In this document: positions 24,805-32,937 of the stretch, in pieces
Numbering within the stretch: position 1 is the stretch's first letter
Layout: every line of letters starts with the position of its first letter
IMG/VR virus record: IMGVR_UViG_3300031758_000011
Span: 62,001 to 126,000 of that record
Direction: 5' to 3' (one strand)
Length of the DNA: 64,000 nt
Source of the DNA: a virus
Position numbers and translations under genes: made by a program
Notes under the pieces: generated by a model
Seen by the model: the letters and a program-made list of their open reading frames with translations, nothing else
Told to the model about the DNA's origin: nothing
The model's database searches: none

Positions 24805-25275
24805 ATGAGCAATAATTTTAATAAATTAAATTTATTGGCTTATATTCATAACCCAGTAAGTTTTGATACTATGTTAAAGATATATAAAACACATAATATC
24901 TTATTTGATAAATGTGAGTTATATGGAGATTTTACATTATCTCTTATCGAATTAGTGTTCACAACTTACTTGGGTGATGATTTAACGACAGATGAACAGC
25001 GTTTTAAACATTTTGAATGGTGTTGGAAAAAGACTGTTGACAATTTTGAAAAAGAAGACATAACTATCAACAGCGACAAGTTATATCAATATTTTTTAGA
25101 ATTTGTGTTAGAGTTGTATTATTCAGACCCAAATAAAGATGAAAACTTAAACAAAACTTTATTGGTGATATGGACCAATATTTTTGATTATGAGAGAGAA
25201 AAGACAAACGCTGACATTGATACATTATTAGAATTATACAAAATATTTGAAATTTCGCTAAAAAAAACGTTTTAA
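24805..25275 (+). CDS. Hypothetical protein
   Basis: 156 residues, acidic and helical (LTTDEQRFKHFEWCWKKTVDNFEKED), starting 5 nt after the YkuD-like gene and probably last in that operon. No family recognised; no membrane segment or signal. Confidence 0.6.
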   Translation: MSNNFNKLNLLAYIHNPVSFDTMLKIYKTHNILFDKCELYGDFTLSLIELVFTTYLGDDLTTDEQRFKHFEWCWKKTVDNFEKEDITINSDKLYQYFLEFVLELYYSDPNKDENLNKTLLVIWTNIFDYEREKTNADIDTLLELYKIFEISLKKTF

Positions 25276-25313
25276 CTATTTATTTTTAGAAAAAATGCAT
25301 TAGTTTTAAAAAT

Positions 25314-25541
25314 ATGAATACTGAAAGAATTATTAATTTGGTCATGATGGAAATGACCATGGATAAAATGAAACTCGAAGATGACATCGAAAGTGCCATC
25401 AACCGAAACGATATTTCTATTGAAGAAAGGACTAATACACTTAAATCTTTAGTATATAGACTTTCAACAGTAGAAAACGCTATTGCTACGTTTAGCAATA
25501 TGTTAAATAATAATAATAACACAAAAGAAAAAGAAAATTAA
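25314..25541 (+). CDS. Hypothetical small protein
   Basis: 75 residues, helical, with Asn-rich end. A CTATTTAT variant of the late-type motif lies at 25276-25283, 30 nt upstream. It ends 2 nt before the next gene. No family recognised. Confidence 0.55.
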   Translation: MNTERIINLVMMEMTMDKMKLEDDIESAINRNDISIEERTNTLKSLVYRLSTVENAIATFSNMLNNNNNTKEKEN

Positions 25542-25543
25542 AA

Positions 25544-25726
25544 ATGGAAAAGTACGAAGAATTAAAAAACTTGGTAGCATCTATGGAAGATGACGCAACA
25601 AAATTTTACGAAAAAGGTAACAAAGCTGCTGGTGTAAGATTAAGAAAATCATTACAAGATGTTAAAACTTTAGCACAAAACATTCGTTTAGATGTTTCTA
25701 CAAAAACTAAAACAGTTAAAGCTTAA
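25544..25726 (+). CDS. Small basic histone-like/helical protein
   Basis: 60 residues, helical and Lys/Arg-rich (FYEKGNKAAGVRLRKSLQDVKTLAQNIRLDV). The run KAAGVRLRKSLQDVK resembles histone H1-like (Hc1-type) Bacteroidetes proteins, so DNA binding is plausible. The assignment is weak. Confidence 0.55.
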   Translation: MEKYEELKNLVASMEDDATKFYEKGNKAAGVRLRKSLQDVKTLAQNIRLDVSTKTKTVKA

Positions 25727-25737
25727 AAAATAAAAAT

Positions 25738-25950
25738 ATGTTTATAGTTATACTTAATAAATTACTTATCGTTTTATTCATGTTAGCATGTTTAAACGTG
25801 GTTAGACACGCTTATTACTTTATTCAAGCTGTTGTAACTTCAACCGAAGAAGAACCTAAGAAATATAAAATGCCTAAATTACAGTTAAATTTATTAGGTA
25901 TATCTATAGCATATATTTTATCAGTGCTTATTACTGGAATCACAATTTAA
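25738..25950 (+). CDS. Small membrane protein
   Basis: 70 residues with two membrane segments (about 1-22 and 50-69) joined by a short polar region (TSTEEEPKKYKMPK). Lies 11 nt after the preceding gene. Function unknown. Confidence 0.55.
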   Translation: MFIVILNKLLIVLFMLACLNVVRHAYYFIQAVVTSTEEEPKKYKMPKLQLNLLGISIAYILSVLITGITI

Positions 25951-25959
25951 ATTATTAAA

Positions 25960-26652
25960 ATGTCAAATATACAAAAAACATTAGATTCTTTACAACCATA
26001 TGTTATAGGTATAAGATATCTAGAAGGGACACCATTAGTTGATGCTGTGTTCAAAGAAGGTTGGACTGTACCAGATGACAATAAGGTTAAAAAAGTCAGA
26101 GGTAACGAAGAAATGAATTACTATATGCTTTTTAGTGAAGTTGCTGGTGTTGGTTTGGATGATTTATTAGATTATGTTAAGAAAACAATTGATTTAAATA
26201 TTGAGCGTGAAAAGAAACATGATTTACTAAAGGAAAAAGTTAATGAGTTAAAAGAAATTTTTAAGAAAACTAGTTTAGATAAATTAAAAAGACTTAAATT
26301 TAATTTTAGCGAAGAAGACTTAGTTCCTAGGTTAGATGATTTTGACGCTGAAATAGAAGAAGCATTAAACGAAGACGCTATAATTGATGAACCAATACAA
26401 ACAACCAACCCATCTGATTTTTATCCAGAAAATGTTGAAGAATATGCGACATCTGGTGAGAAAGAATTTGAAGAAACAATTATCCCATCTTATTTAGACG
26501 AAAATGGTAACCCAATTGAGTTAACTGAAGAAGAAATGGAAATGATTGAAGAAGAAAAAAGAGCATTACGAAACATGGAATTGCTAAAAAACAAAAAACA
26601 AAGTGAAAAACTAAAAGCAATATCTAGTAAAGTAGAATTACCACCTAGATAA
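25960..26652 (+). CDS. Hypothetical acidic protein
   Basis: 230 residues. The first ~85 residues form an alpha/beta domain (YVIGIRYLEGTPLVDAVFKEGW), the middle is coiled coil, and the C-terminal half is strongly acidic and probably disordered (EEEMEMIEEEKR). The gene ends at a bidirectional terminator. Function unknown. Confidence 0.65.
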   Translation: MSNIQKTLDSLQPYVIGIRYLEGTPLVDAVFKEGWTVPDDNKVKKVRGNEEMNYYMLFSEVAGVGLDDLLDYVKKTIDLNIEREKKHDLLKEKVNELKEIFKKTSLDKLKRLKFNFSEEDLVPRLDDFDAEIEEALNEDAIIDEPIQTTNPSDFYPENVEEYATSGEKEFEETIIPSYLDENGNPIELTEEEMEMIEEEKRALRNMELLKNKKQSEKLKAISSKVELPPR

Positions 26653-26668
26653 TAAACAACAACAAACA

Positions 26669-26696
26669 AAAAAAGCCCCTTAATGGGGCTTTTTTA
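26669..26696. terminator. Bidirectional terminator
   Basis: AAAAGCCCC-TTAAT-GGGGCTTTT flanked by A- and T-runs between convergent genes. Confidence 0.85.
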
Positions 26697-27032
26697 TTTT
26701 GAGAAAGCTCGTTCAAAAGCTTCTTGTACTGTATGTGTTAACCACACGCCAGCTGCGGAAATTAATCCATTAAAAAAAACGATTAAAATAGGTGATTCTA
26801 CACCCAAACTACCCATAGGGGTTAATTTACTGTATCCAAAATAAATCATAATTCCAGAAACCGCAAAACCCATCCAAGTACCCAAACACATAAAACACGT
26901 GAATAGTTTATGAATACTGTAACCGCCAGTACCCATCTTTGCTAGAAAGTTTCTCCAACCTTCAAAAACAGAGCCATAAATTAAATTGTTACAAGCCCCA
27001 TAACAAATAAGAATAAAAATTAATGTTGTCAT
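26694..27032 (-). CDS. Membrane protein with CxxC motif (DUF1360-like)
   Basis: 112 residues on the minus strand with about three membrane segments. The motif FTCFMCLGTWMGF resembles the C-x-x-C-x-G-x-W-x-G signature of DUF1360-type small membrane proteins. Upstream on the minus strand is ATATTTAA, a one-base variant of the late motif. Role in the phage is unknown. Confidence 0.65.
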   Translation of the reverse strand: MTTLIFILICYGACNNLIYGSVFEGWRNFLAKMGTGGYSIHKLFTCFMCLGTWMGFAVSGIMIYFGYSKLTPMGSLGVESPILIVFFNGLISAAGVWLTHTVQEAFERAFSK

Positions 27033-27051
27033 AAGTTTTTATTTAAATATA

Positions 27052-27081
27052 ATATTTATAGCGCATATAGTCAATATTTAT
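27052..27081 (+). promoter_or_regulatory. Two late-type motifs ATATTTAT
   Basis: Exact copies at 27052-27059 and 27074-27081; the second is 13 nt before the ATG at 27095. Confidence 0.6.
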
Positions 27082-27094
27082 AATAAAAAAGAAT

Positions 27095-27364
27095 ATGAAA
27101 AAATTCATAAAATATAAATTAAATGTTTTGCTTACCGAAAGTAAAAAAGATGAGTATCAATATCAAATGAGAGATATTGGTGGTTCTAACGTTTATTATC
27201 GAAAAAAGAAAAAAGACAAACATTGGACTATTATTGATGAAAAAGAATTTGAAATTACTTGTAAAAAATGTGATTGGCATTGGTTAGCGTCTGAATCAAA
27301 TAAATCTGATTTATTTGTTTGTCATAAATGTGACCATGACAATGAATCTTCTTATGTTAAATAA
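27095..27364 (+). CDS. Zinc-ribbon late protein with capsid-targeting-like leader
   Basis: 89 residues. Leader MKKFIKYKLNVLLTESKKDE ends in L-T-E-S, a match to the T4-type prohead protease consensus. The body has two CxxC pairs (ITCKKCDWHW and FVCHKCDHDN), a zinc ribbon. Two exact ATATTTAT motifs precede it. Packaging into the head is inferred from the leader. Confidence 0.7.
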   Translation: MKKFIKYKLNVLLTESKKDEYQYQMRDIGGSNVYYRKKKKDKHWTIIDEKEFEITCKKCDWHWLASESNKSDLFVCHKCDHDNESSYVK

Positions 27365-27409
27365 TTTACAATGTAAAAACTAATACATATATTTGATAAA
27401 AAGAAAAAT

Positions 27410-27628
27410 ATGAACGATAAGATGATTAACCGTGAAATTCAGATGATTGAAAACGAAATGGTGGCTGATAAATTAATCACCGACATCAAAAAAAAGAATT
27501 TCATTAATGACATAAAAACTAACTTGGGTACTGAAATTAAGAAAAACCCAAATAAAGTTAAAGTGATAACAAAATCAAAAAAAGAAAGATTTTTTGATTT
27601 TATAAAAAGTTTATTTACAAAGTTTTAA
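27410..27628 (+). CDS. Hypothetical small basic protein
   Basis: 72 residues, helical and Lys-rich with a basic hydrophobic end (KKERFFDFIKSLFTKF) that may be membrane-associated. Ends 1 nt before the next gene. No family recognised. Confidence 0.55.
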   Translation: MNDKMINREIQMIENEMVADKLITDIKKKNFINDIKTNLGTEIKKNPNKVKVITKSKKERFFDFIKSLFTKF

Positions 27629-27629
27629 T

Positions 27630-27851
27630 ATGAAATACGAAGACTTAATAGAAACAGTTTCAGAAATAATCAATAATGAAAAAATTAATAAAAATGGGTT
27701 AATTATTACTTATGTTTTAGACGAAGAAAAACATAATAAAATGAATGAACATCTTTATTATCTGTCTAACCCTAATGGAACTGATTATGAAAAAAACAAT
27801 GAGTTTGAAGTTGAAATAGATGGACTAATTGTTAAATTTATTAAAAAATAA
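27630..27851 (+). CDS. Hypothetical small protein
   Basis: 73 residues starting 1 nt after the previous gene. The pattern KNGLIITYVLDEEKHNKMNEHL is seen in hypothetical proteins of related phages as far as I recall, but no function is known. Confidence 0.55.
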   Translation: MKYEDLIETVSEIINNEKINKNGLIITYVLDEEKHNKMNEHLYYLSNPNGTDYEKNNEFEVEIDGLIVKFIKK

Positions 27852-27874
27852 TTTGTTACGTAATTATCTTTTTG

Positions 27875-27882
27875 TACATTTG
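27875..27882 (+). promoter_or_regulatory. Host-type promoter -7 element TACATTTG
   Basis: Exact TAnnTTTG; 14 nt before the RNase HII ATG at 27897. Confidence 0.65.
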
Positions 27883-27896
27883 TAAAAAAAAGACAA

Positions 27897-28505
27897 ATGG
27901 CTAAAAAATTATTAGAAGAATATGGTGACTATAAATTAGTCGCTGGGTTAGATGAAGTTGGTAGAGGCTGTGGTGCTGGACCAGTTGTAACAGCAGCTGT
28001 TATATTACCAAAAGGTTTTAATTCACCACTTATCAGAGATTCAAAGAAACTATCACCAAAACAAAGAGATGAAGCATACACATTGATAATGGAAAATGCT
28101 ATTGCTGTATCATGCCACGCTGGTTCAGTGAAAGAAATTGATGAAATAGGTATCAACCCATCAACATTTAATACTATGTATAAGTGTCTAGATGAATTAT
28201 CAGTTAAACCAGAACATATATTAATAGATGGGACTGTTTGGACTGAACGTGAACAAGACGCTGAAGTAACATTAGTACCAAAAGGTGATGATACATATAC
28301 ATGCATTGCTGCCGCTGCTATCGTTGCTAAAGTAAGACGTGACGAATATATGTGTAAATTACATTTATTACACCCACAATACAATTGGTGTAAAAATAAA
28401 GGTTATTTAACGCCAGACCATATTGAAGCGTTGAAAGAACATGGGTCAAATAAGTATCACAGAAAACAATATGTGAGAAATTTTGTAAAAAATTTGGTAG
28501 ATTAA
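27897..28505 (+). CDS. rnhB: Ribonuclease HII
   Basis: 202 residues, the usual RNase HII length. Catalytic motifs: LVAGLDEVGRG (D, E), RDSKKLSPKQR, HILIDGT (D) and the C-terminal YNWCKNKGYLTPDHIEALKEHG. It removes RNA from RNA-DNA hybrids and probably clears Okazaki primers made by the phage primase. It is expressed from a host-type promoter. Confidence 0.93.
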   Translation: MAKKLLEEYGDYKLVAGLDEVGRGCGAGPVVTAAVILPKGFNSPLIRDSKKLSPKQRDEAYTLIMENAIAVSCHAGSVKEIDEIGINPSTFNTMYKCLDELSVKPEHILIDGTVWTEREQDAEVTLVPKGDDTYTCIAAAAIVAKVRRDEYMCKLHLLHPQYNWCKNKGYLTPDHIEALKEHGSNKYHRKQYVRNFVKNLVD

Positions 28506-28516
28506 AAAATTATACT

Positions 28517-28524
28517 TACATTTG
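28517..28524 (+). promoter_or_regulatory. Host-type promoter -7 element TACATTTG
   Basis: Exact motif; the lipoprotein ATG at 28529 is only 4 nt away, implying a leaderless mRNA. Confidence 0.6.
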
Positions 28525-28528
28525 TAAT

Positions 28529-29041
28529 ATGAAAACAGAAACTAAAATATCATTATTTATAATTTCGCTTTGTGTAGTGACTTGCTTGTTTTTAGCGTCA
28601 TGTAAGAAAATAACTCCAGGTAGTTACGCTCAGAATGAACCTAAACCAGAAGACACGACAACATGGGAGTGGAAATATACATACAAAGGAACGTTACCTA
28701 ATTGGGGTGGTTCTACAAATAATGAATTAGTAGGTACAAGATGGGTATTAACAAAAGTAGTAACTGCATTTGCAACGTCATATCCAAATGACACGATTGA
28801 ATTTGTTTCAAACAATCAATATAAGTGTAATTTCTATGCGTTAAGAACATATACATTAACTGCTGGTGTTGCATCAACAAATAAGACTTTGACATTAAAT
28901 TATTTTTTACCTTTTGGCGGTAGCCATTATAGTGGCGAAGTTGGACAATACTTTGTTAGTGATGGACAAATAAACAACGCTGAGTTTAAGAATATACAAA
29001 ACTCTACTGCAACAGTAAGGGCATGGTTTTTAAAATTATAA
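28529..29041 (+). CDS. Secreted lipoprotein
   Basis: 170 residues. Signal peptide with hydrophobic core (LFIISLCVVTCLFLASC) and lipobox Cys at about residue 26, followed by KKITPGS. The mature part (GTRWVLTKVV, NDTIEFVSNNQYKCNF) resembles lipocalin-like small lipoproteins of Bacteroidetes. An early host-type promoter suggests action soon after infection, perhaps at the cell surface. Superinfection exclusion is a guess from precedents such as T5 Llp. Confidence 0.65.
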   Translation: MKTETKISLFIISLCVVTCLFLASCKKITPGSYAQNEPKPEDTTTWEWKYTYKGTLPNWGGSTNNELVGTRWVLTKVVTAFATSYPNDTIEFVSNNQYKCNFYALRTYTLTAGVASTNKTLTLNYFLPFGGSHYSGEVGQYFVSDGQINNAEFKNIQNSTATVRAWFLKL

Positions 29042-29052
29042 ATAAAAATAAA

Positions 29053-29529
29053 ATGAAAAGAAGTAAATTTTTAGTGTTAGGATTAATATTATCCTTAACT
29101 AGTTGTGCCGATACTGAAATCGAAACAACACCTATTTTAAGAGAAAAAGCAGTTGTGGTGACAACATTATATACACCATCAGAACATCGTACTGAAATAA
29201 GACGAACAATGGTTGACCATGGTGGGTTTACTGGTACTGATTATAACGGAAATACTGGTGTTAAAGTAGGTAGAAACCATCAATTAACAACAACTACTAT
29301 ACCAGAACGTTTTGGTGTTGCTTTTCAATGTGAGCATGGCACGTTTACAGTTGAAGGTAAAGAAACTAAACATAGAGTACTTCATGATAAACTAATAGCG
29401 TCTATTGGTGACACTGTAACGATTCTTTATCAAGAACATTACATTAGAACTTATGAGAAAGTAAACGGTATTAGAAAACTAGTTAAACGTGAATTATATG
29501 ATATGGATTTCTTAGATGCACAAAAATAA
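29053..29529 (+). CDS. Lipoprotein
   Basis: 158 residues from the ATG at 29053, 11 nt after the preceding lipoprotein. Signal peptide MKRSKFLVLGLILSLTSC with lipobox Cys near residue 18, then ADTEIETTP. The body is beta-rich with His and Cys residues (FQCEHGTFTVEGKETKHRV). It is probably co-expressed with the neighbouring lipoprotein. Function unknown. Confidence 0.6.
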   Translation: MKRSKFLVLGLILSLTSCADTEIETTPILREKAVVVTTLYTPSEHRTEIRRTMVDHGGFTGTDYNGNTGVKVGRNHQLTTTTIPERFGVAFQCEHGTFTVEGKETKHRVLHDKLIASIGDTVTILYQEHYIRTYEKVNGIRKLVKRELYDMDFLDAQK

Positions 29530-29582
29530 TTAGATAAAAATCAACAAATTAAAAAATAATTTAAAAAAAGTTTAAAAAAAAC

Positions 29583-29613
29583 TTGCAAAAACAAAAAAGT
29601 GTTCGTACATTTG
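29583..29613 (+). promoter_or_regulatory. Strong host-type promoter
   Basis: TTG (29583-29585) and TACATTTG (29606-29613), 20-nt spacer. Drives the TROVE-like gene with a 36-nt leader. Confidence 0.65.
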
Positions 29614-29648
29614 CAACACTTAATTATAAATCTTAAAAATAAAATATT

Positions 29649-31088
29649 ATGAGCACATTTTTAAAAGCAATGCAAACAGCGGATTCGTTAACTGAAAACG
29701 GAATGGCTACAAACTCATCATCTTTGAACCACTGTGTAGATTTATTCTTCCAAATCGGTGCAATGAGAGGTCAAGACAAGCAAAGATTAATCAATGCTTT
29801 CACGAAAGCTTTTGCTGAGAATCCATTACATGCAATGAAATTGTTATTTTGGGCTCGTGACGTAAGGGGTGGTGCTGGTGAAAGACAAATCTTTAGAGAT
29901 ATTGTTGCTTACTTAGCTGAGAACCGTACAGAGATATTAAGTAAAAACTTACACTTGTTTAACGAGTATGGTCGTTGGGATGATTTACTAACTCTTGTTG
30001 GTACACCATTACAAACTACAGCGTTGAACTTAATCTCAGCAGCGTTAGATAGAAAAGATGGTTTGGCAGCTAAATGGATGCCACGTCCAAACGTATCTAA
30101 CCGTGAGAAGAAAAGATGGGCGAATGCTTTAAGAAAGCATTTGGGGTTAACACCAAAGCAATACCGTAAGTTATTGACTGAAAACTCTAACACAGTTGAG
30201 CAATTAATGTGTGCTAGAGAATACTCTAAAATCGAGTACTCTAAATTGCCATCAAAAGCGATGAGTGATTACATGAAAGCGTTCTCTAAGAACGATTTAG
30301 AGAGATTCCAAGCGTATTTAGCTTCTCTTGAAAAAGGTGAAACTAAAATCAACGCTGGTGCGGTGTACCCATATGACATCGTTAAAAACTTGAAACATGG
30401 AAATGCTAAAGGTGCTAACGAACAATGGAAAGCGTTACCAAACTACATGGAAACTAACGAAGAGTATGTTTTACCAGTAGTTGACGTTTCTGGGTCAATG
30501 TCATGCCCAGCTGGTGGTAACCCTAACGTTACTTGTATGGATGTAGCAATCTCATTGGGATTATACATCTCTGAAAGAAACGTTGGTCCTTTCCAAGATG
30601 CTTTTGTTACTTTCTCTGAAAGTCCAAAATTACAAATCTTGAAAGGTAATTTAAATGAGCGTTACAATCAACTTCAAAGAGCTGATTGGGATATGTCAAC
30701 AAACTTGGAAGCTGTATTTAAGGTAATACTTAAACAAGCTAAACAGTCTAACGTTCCTCAATCAGAAATGCCGACAATGATTTTAATCTTGTCAGACATG
30801 GAGTTTAATTCTGCTTTAAGAGGTAGAGGTTGGAACCCAACTGCTCAAAAAATGATTGAATCAATGTATGCAGAAGCTGGATATAAAACTCCAAAAGTTG
30901 TATACTGGAACATTCAATCAAGAGGTGATAACAACAAACCAGTACACTTTGATACAAATGGTACTGCATTGGTATCTGGATTCTCACCAGCCTTGTTAAC
31001 AAACTTGTTAGCTGGTCGTGATTTAAACCCAATATCAATGATGTTGAGTGTTATCGACTCTGAGCGTTACTCACCAGTAACAATCTAA
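29649..31088 (+). CDS. TROVE/Ro60-like protein (DUF2828-like) with VWA domain
   Basis: 479 residues. The N-terminal helical-repeat region carries the signature KLLFWARDVRGGAGERQIFR and NEYGRWDDLL of the TROVE/DUF2828 group. The C-terminal von Willebrand A domain has a MIDAS motif (VVDVSGSM) and ILILSDMEF. Ro60-type proteins bind Y RNAs and misfolded RNAs in quality control and stress survival. A structured RNA follows at 31184. Codon use looks richer in GC than neighbours, as for a highly expressed gene. RNA binding is inferred from the family. Confidence 0.8.
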   Translation: MSTFLKAMQTADSLTENGMATNSSSLNHCVDLFFQIGAMRGQDKQRLINAFTKAFAENPLHAMKLLFWARDVRGGAGERQIFRDIVAYLAENRTEILSKNLHLFNEYGRWDDLLTLVGTPLQTTALNLISAALDRKDGLAAKWMPRPNVSNREKKRWANALRKHLGLTPKQYRKLLTENSNTVEQLMCAREYSKIEYSKLPSKAMSDYMKAFSKNDLERFQAYLASLEKGETKINAGAVYPYDIVKNLKHGNAKGANEQWKALPNYMETNEEYVLPVVDVSGSMSCPAGGNPNVTCMDVAISLGLYISERNVGPFQDAFVTFSESPKLQILKGNLNERYNQLQRADWDMSTNLEAVFKVILKQAKQSNVPQSEMPTMILILSDMEFNSALRGRGWNPTAQKMIESMYAEAGYKTPKVVYWNIQSRGDNNKPVHFDTNGTALVSGFSPALLTNLLAGRDLNPISMMLSVIDSERYSPVTI

Positions 31089-31092
31089 GAGG

Positions 31093-31117
31093 TTGGGGTG
31101 TAAAAGCCCCAATTTTC
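31093..31117 (+). terminator. Terminator after TROVE-like gene
   Basis: TTGGGG-TGTAAAAG-CCCCAA stem followed by TTTTCTT. Confidence 0.65.
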
Positions 31118-31183
31118 TTCAAATGTTTGTATAGAAAAATGCATTCTGCAACTTAAAAAAATTTATACAATTAATATAGTTCA

Positions 31184-31308
31184 GTAACAACCTTAAAATT
31201 AACACCTTCGGGAGATTTTAGGGTAAAAATAGGAGTCAAAGCCTAATAAAAAAATTGACACTTCTTTATTGAGTTTAGAAGGTTAAAACTACTCCAGCAT
31301 TTTGTTAC
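31184..31308 (+). ncRNA. Candidate structured RNA (Y RNA-like?)
   Basis: GTAACAA (31184-31190) pairs with TTGTTAC (31302-31308), closing a 125-nt unit. Inside are a 9-bp helix (CCTTAAAAT 31191-31199 with ATTTTAGGG 31215-31223) and a second arm with GGAGT (31232-31236) paired to ACTCC (31291-31295) and CTTCT/AGAAG within. No reading frame runs through it. It lies between two terminators directly behind a Ro-like gene, the place where bacterial Y RNAs are found. A further stem TTGTATA/TATACAA sits just upstream. Identity is a hypothesis. Confidence 0.5.
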
Positions 31309-31319
31309 AAACACTAATT

Positions 31320-31348
31320 AAAAGGACTCATTTTGGGTCCTTTTTTTG
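31320..31348 (+). terminator. Terminator after structured RNA
   Basis: AAAGGACTCATTTTGGGTCCTTTTTTT contains the stem AAGGAC/GTCCTT with a T-run. Confidence 0.8.
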
Positions 31349-31423
31349 TTTTTATGCTTTACAATGTGAAAAAAAATCGATAAACTTAAATTAAATAATA
31401 ATAATTTAATATTTAAAGTATAA

Positions 31424-31696
31424 ATGAAAAGAATTGTTGTAAAAGAAATTGATAAACTAAAAAGTTCTACGTTTGATGATAAATCGATTAGTGAATACCT
31501 AATCTATCTGATTCTAAATCTAGGTGAAGGTGATATAATACTAAATGGTTTTACTGAGTATGGTAGTAAAAACAAAGACGCTAAAGTTGATGAATTAATA
31601 ATAGAACATTTTGTTACAAATGAAAGTTTAGAAACGATTGATAAACAAAACATAATCGAAGAAATAAGTTTCTCCGAATACATTAAAAACAAATAA
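31424..31696 (+). CDS. Hypothetical small protein
   Basis: 90 residues, acidic; ATATTTAA (variant late motif) ends 7 nt upstream. Two nt separate it from the next gene. No family recognised. Confidence 0.55.
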   Translation: MKRIVVKEIDKLKSSTFDDKSISEYLIYLILNLGEGDIILNGFTEYGSKNKDAKVDELIIEHFVTNESLETIDKQNIIEEISFSEYIKNK

Positions 31697-31698
31697 AA

Positions 31699-32049
31699 AT
31701 GAGTGAAAATTATCCGTTGATTATAGTGTTCTATTTGGACGCTGAGATGATGAAAATTAAAGAAATCATCCAACCATTCACAGAATCAGTTAACATGATG
31801 TTAAATCAAAAAAAAGCTAACGCTATGGCATTCTTCTTACCGACAAACGGTGAAGAAAGAGTTGAATGTATCAACCCTTTGGTAGTTCCAAAAGATGAAA
31901 TGGAAAAAATAAACAAAATAATTGAAGACGTTAAAAATAGTTTCTCAATTGGTGAAGATATTGATATCCCAGAAGAAATCATTGAATTAGAAGAAAAACC
32001 ATGTGACTGTGGTAATAACCCAGATGGTAAATGCAAATGTAATGAATAG
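31699..32049 (+). CDS. Hypothetical protein with Cys-rich tail
   Basis: 116 residues. The first part (PLIIVFYLDAEMMKIKEIIQPF) looks like a compact alpha/beta fold; the C-terminus CDCGNNPDGKCKCNE holds four Cys and may bind metal. Ends with TAG overlapping the next start. Function unknown. Confidence 0.6.
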   Translation: MSENYPLIIVFYLDAEMMKIKEIIQPFTESVNMMLNQKKANAMAFFLPTNGEERVECINPLVVPKDEMEKINKIIEDVKNSFSIGEDIDIPEEIIELEEKPCDCGNNPDGKCKCNE

Positions 32050-32233
32050 AGAAGACAAAGCTAGATTATACGATGAATACGTAAGAGAAAGTGATATATT
32101 ACAAAGAGAAATATCTAAAATAAAATCTGAATACGTATTTGAGATTCCTACAGATAAACAAGAAATTATAGATAGGAATAACGCTAGAATAGAAGTTCTA
32201 GTTAAAAACTTAGAAAGACTGTATATTGATTAA
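32042..32233 (+). CDS. Hypothetical small coiled-coil protein
   Basis: 63 residues from the ATG at 32042, overlapping the previous stop; charged helical (RLYDEYVRESDILQREISKIKSE). No family recognised. Converges with the minus-strand gene that ends at 32230. Confidence 0.55.
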   Translation: MNREDKARLYDEYVRESDILQREISKIKSEYVFEIPTDKQEIIDRNNARIEVLVKNLERLYID

Positions 32234-32883
32234 GGTCTAGTACTAGTCCTTCTTATTTTGGTGTATGGCCAACCAGTTTCTTCATGTATGATATCATACA
32301 TTCGACCAATCTGTGCTGGTTGCGCTGTACCCATAAATAATAAACTTTTAATTTTTTGTTTTTTAACAATTTTTGCCAGCGTATGATGTAATCTTTGAGC
32401 GTCCTCTAAATTTTTACAAATAATCATATCAAACTGGTCTTCATTATAAATTACAAGTTTATTATAAACAACCAATACTTGTTTAACCATTTTTTTAGCG
32501 TGAGCACCTAACATAAGTCGTTTAACAACTTCTCTTATTGTTGGTCGTTCATCACCTTCATAACCATAGATATAAAACGTTTCTTCAATATTATATTCAT
32601 CAGAAACTAATATTGTCCAATCGCCCAAAGGTTGTTCAGTGTATAATTTGCCATAATCATCCCTTAACAATCTAAAAGTATCATCTTCTTCAGTAGGTTT
32701 AGTAACACAAATTTCATATTTAACTTTTTTAATTCCGTTTGTGTTTAAAAATCTTTTTGGATAAAGGACATTATTTTCTTCTTTCATTTTGTGAAATTTA
32801 AGAAAAGCGTTTTGTTTGGTTTTACATTTATATAACGTTTTTTTATATTTTCCATTTGATAATAACACAATTCTATAACTCAT
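32230..32883 (-). CDS. Hypothetical protein
   Basis: 217 residues on the minus strand, basic N-terminus (SYRIVLLSNGKYKKTLYKCKTKQ). The C-terminal half (DMIICKNLEDAQRLHHTLAKIVKKQKIKSLLFMG) suggests an alpha/beta domain. Upstream is CATATTTTTATA, a distorted late-like motif. No function recognised. Confidence 0.65.
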   Translation of the reverse strand: MSYRIVLLSNGKYKKTLYKCKTKQNAFLKFHKMKEENNVLYPKRFLNTNGIKKVKYEICVTKPTEEDDTFRLLRDDYGKLYTEQPLGDWTILVSDEYNIEETFYIYGYEGDERPTIREVVKRLMLGAHAKKMVKQVLVVYNKLVIYNEDQFDMIICKNLEDAQRLHHTLAKIVKKQKIKSLLFMGTAQPAQIGRMYDIIHEETGWPYTKIRRTSTRP

Positions 32884-32937
32884 ATACTTGCTTTTTTATA
32901 TAAAAATATGTAGTTTAGACAAAAAATAAAGATTAAC

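Noticed and set aside
27929-28384. 151-residue minus-strand frame over RNase HII
   Set aside because: Antisense to strongly conserved RNase HII motifs, with no promoter.
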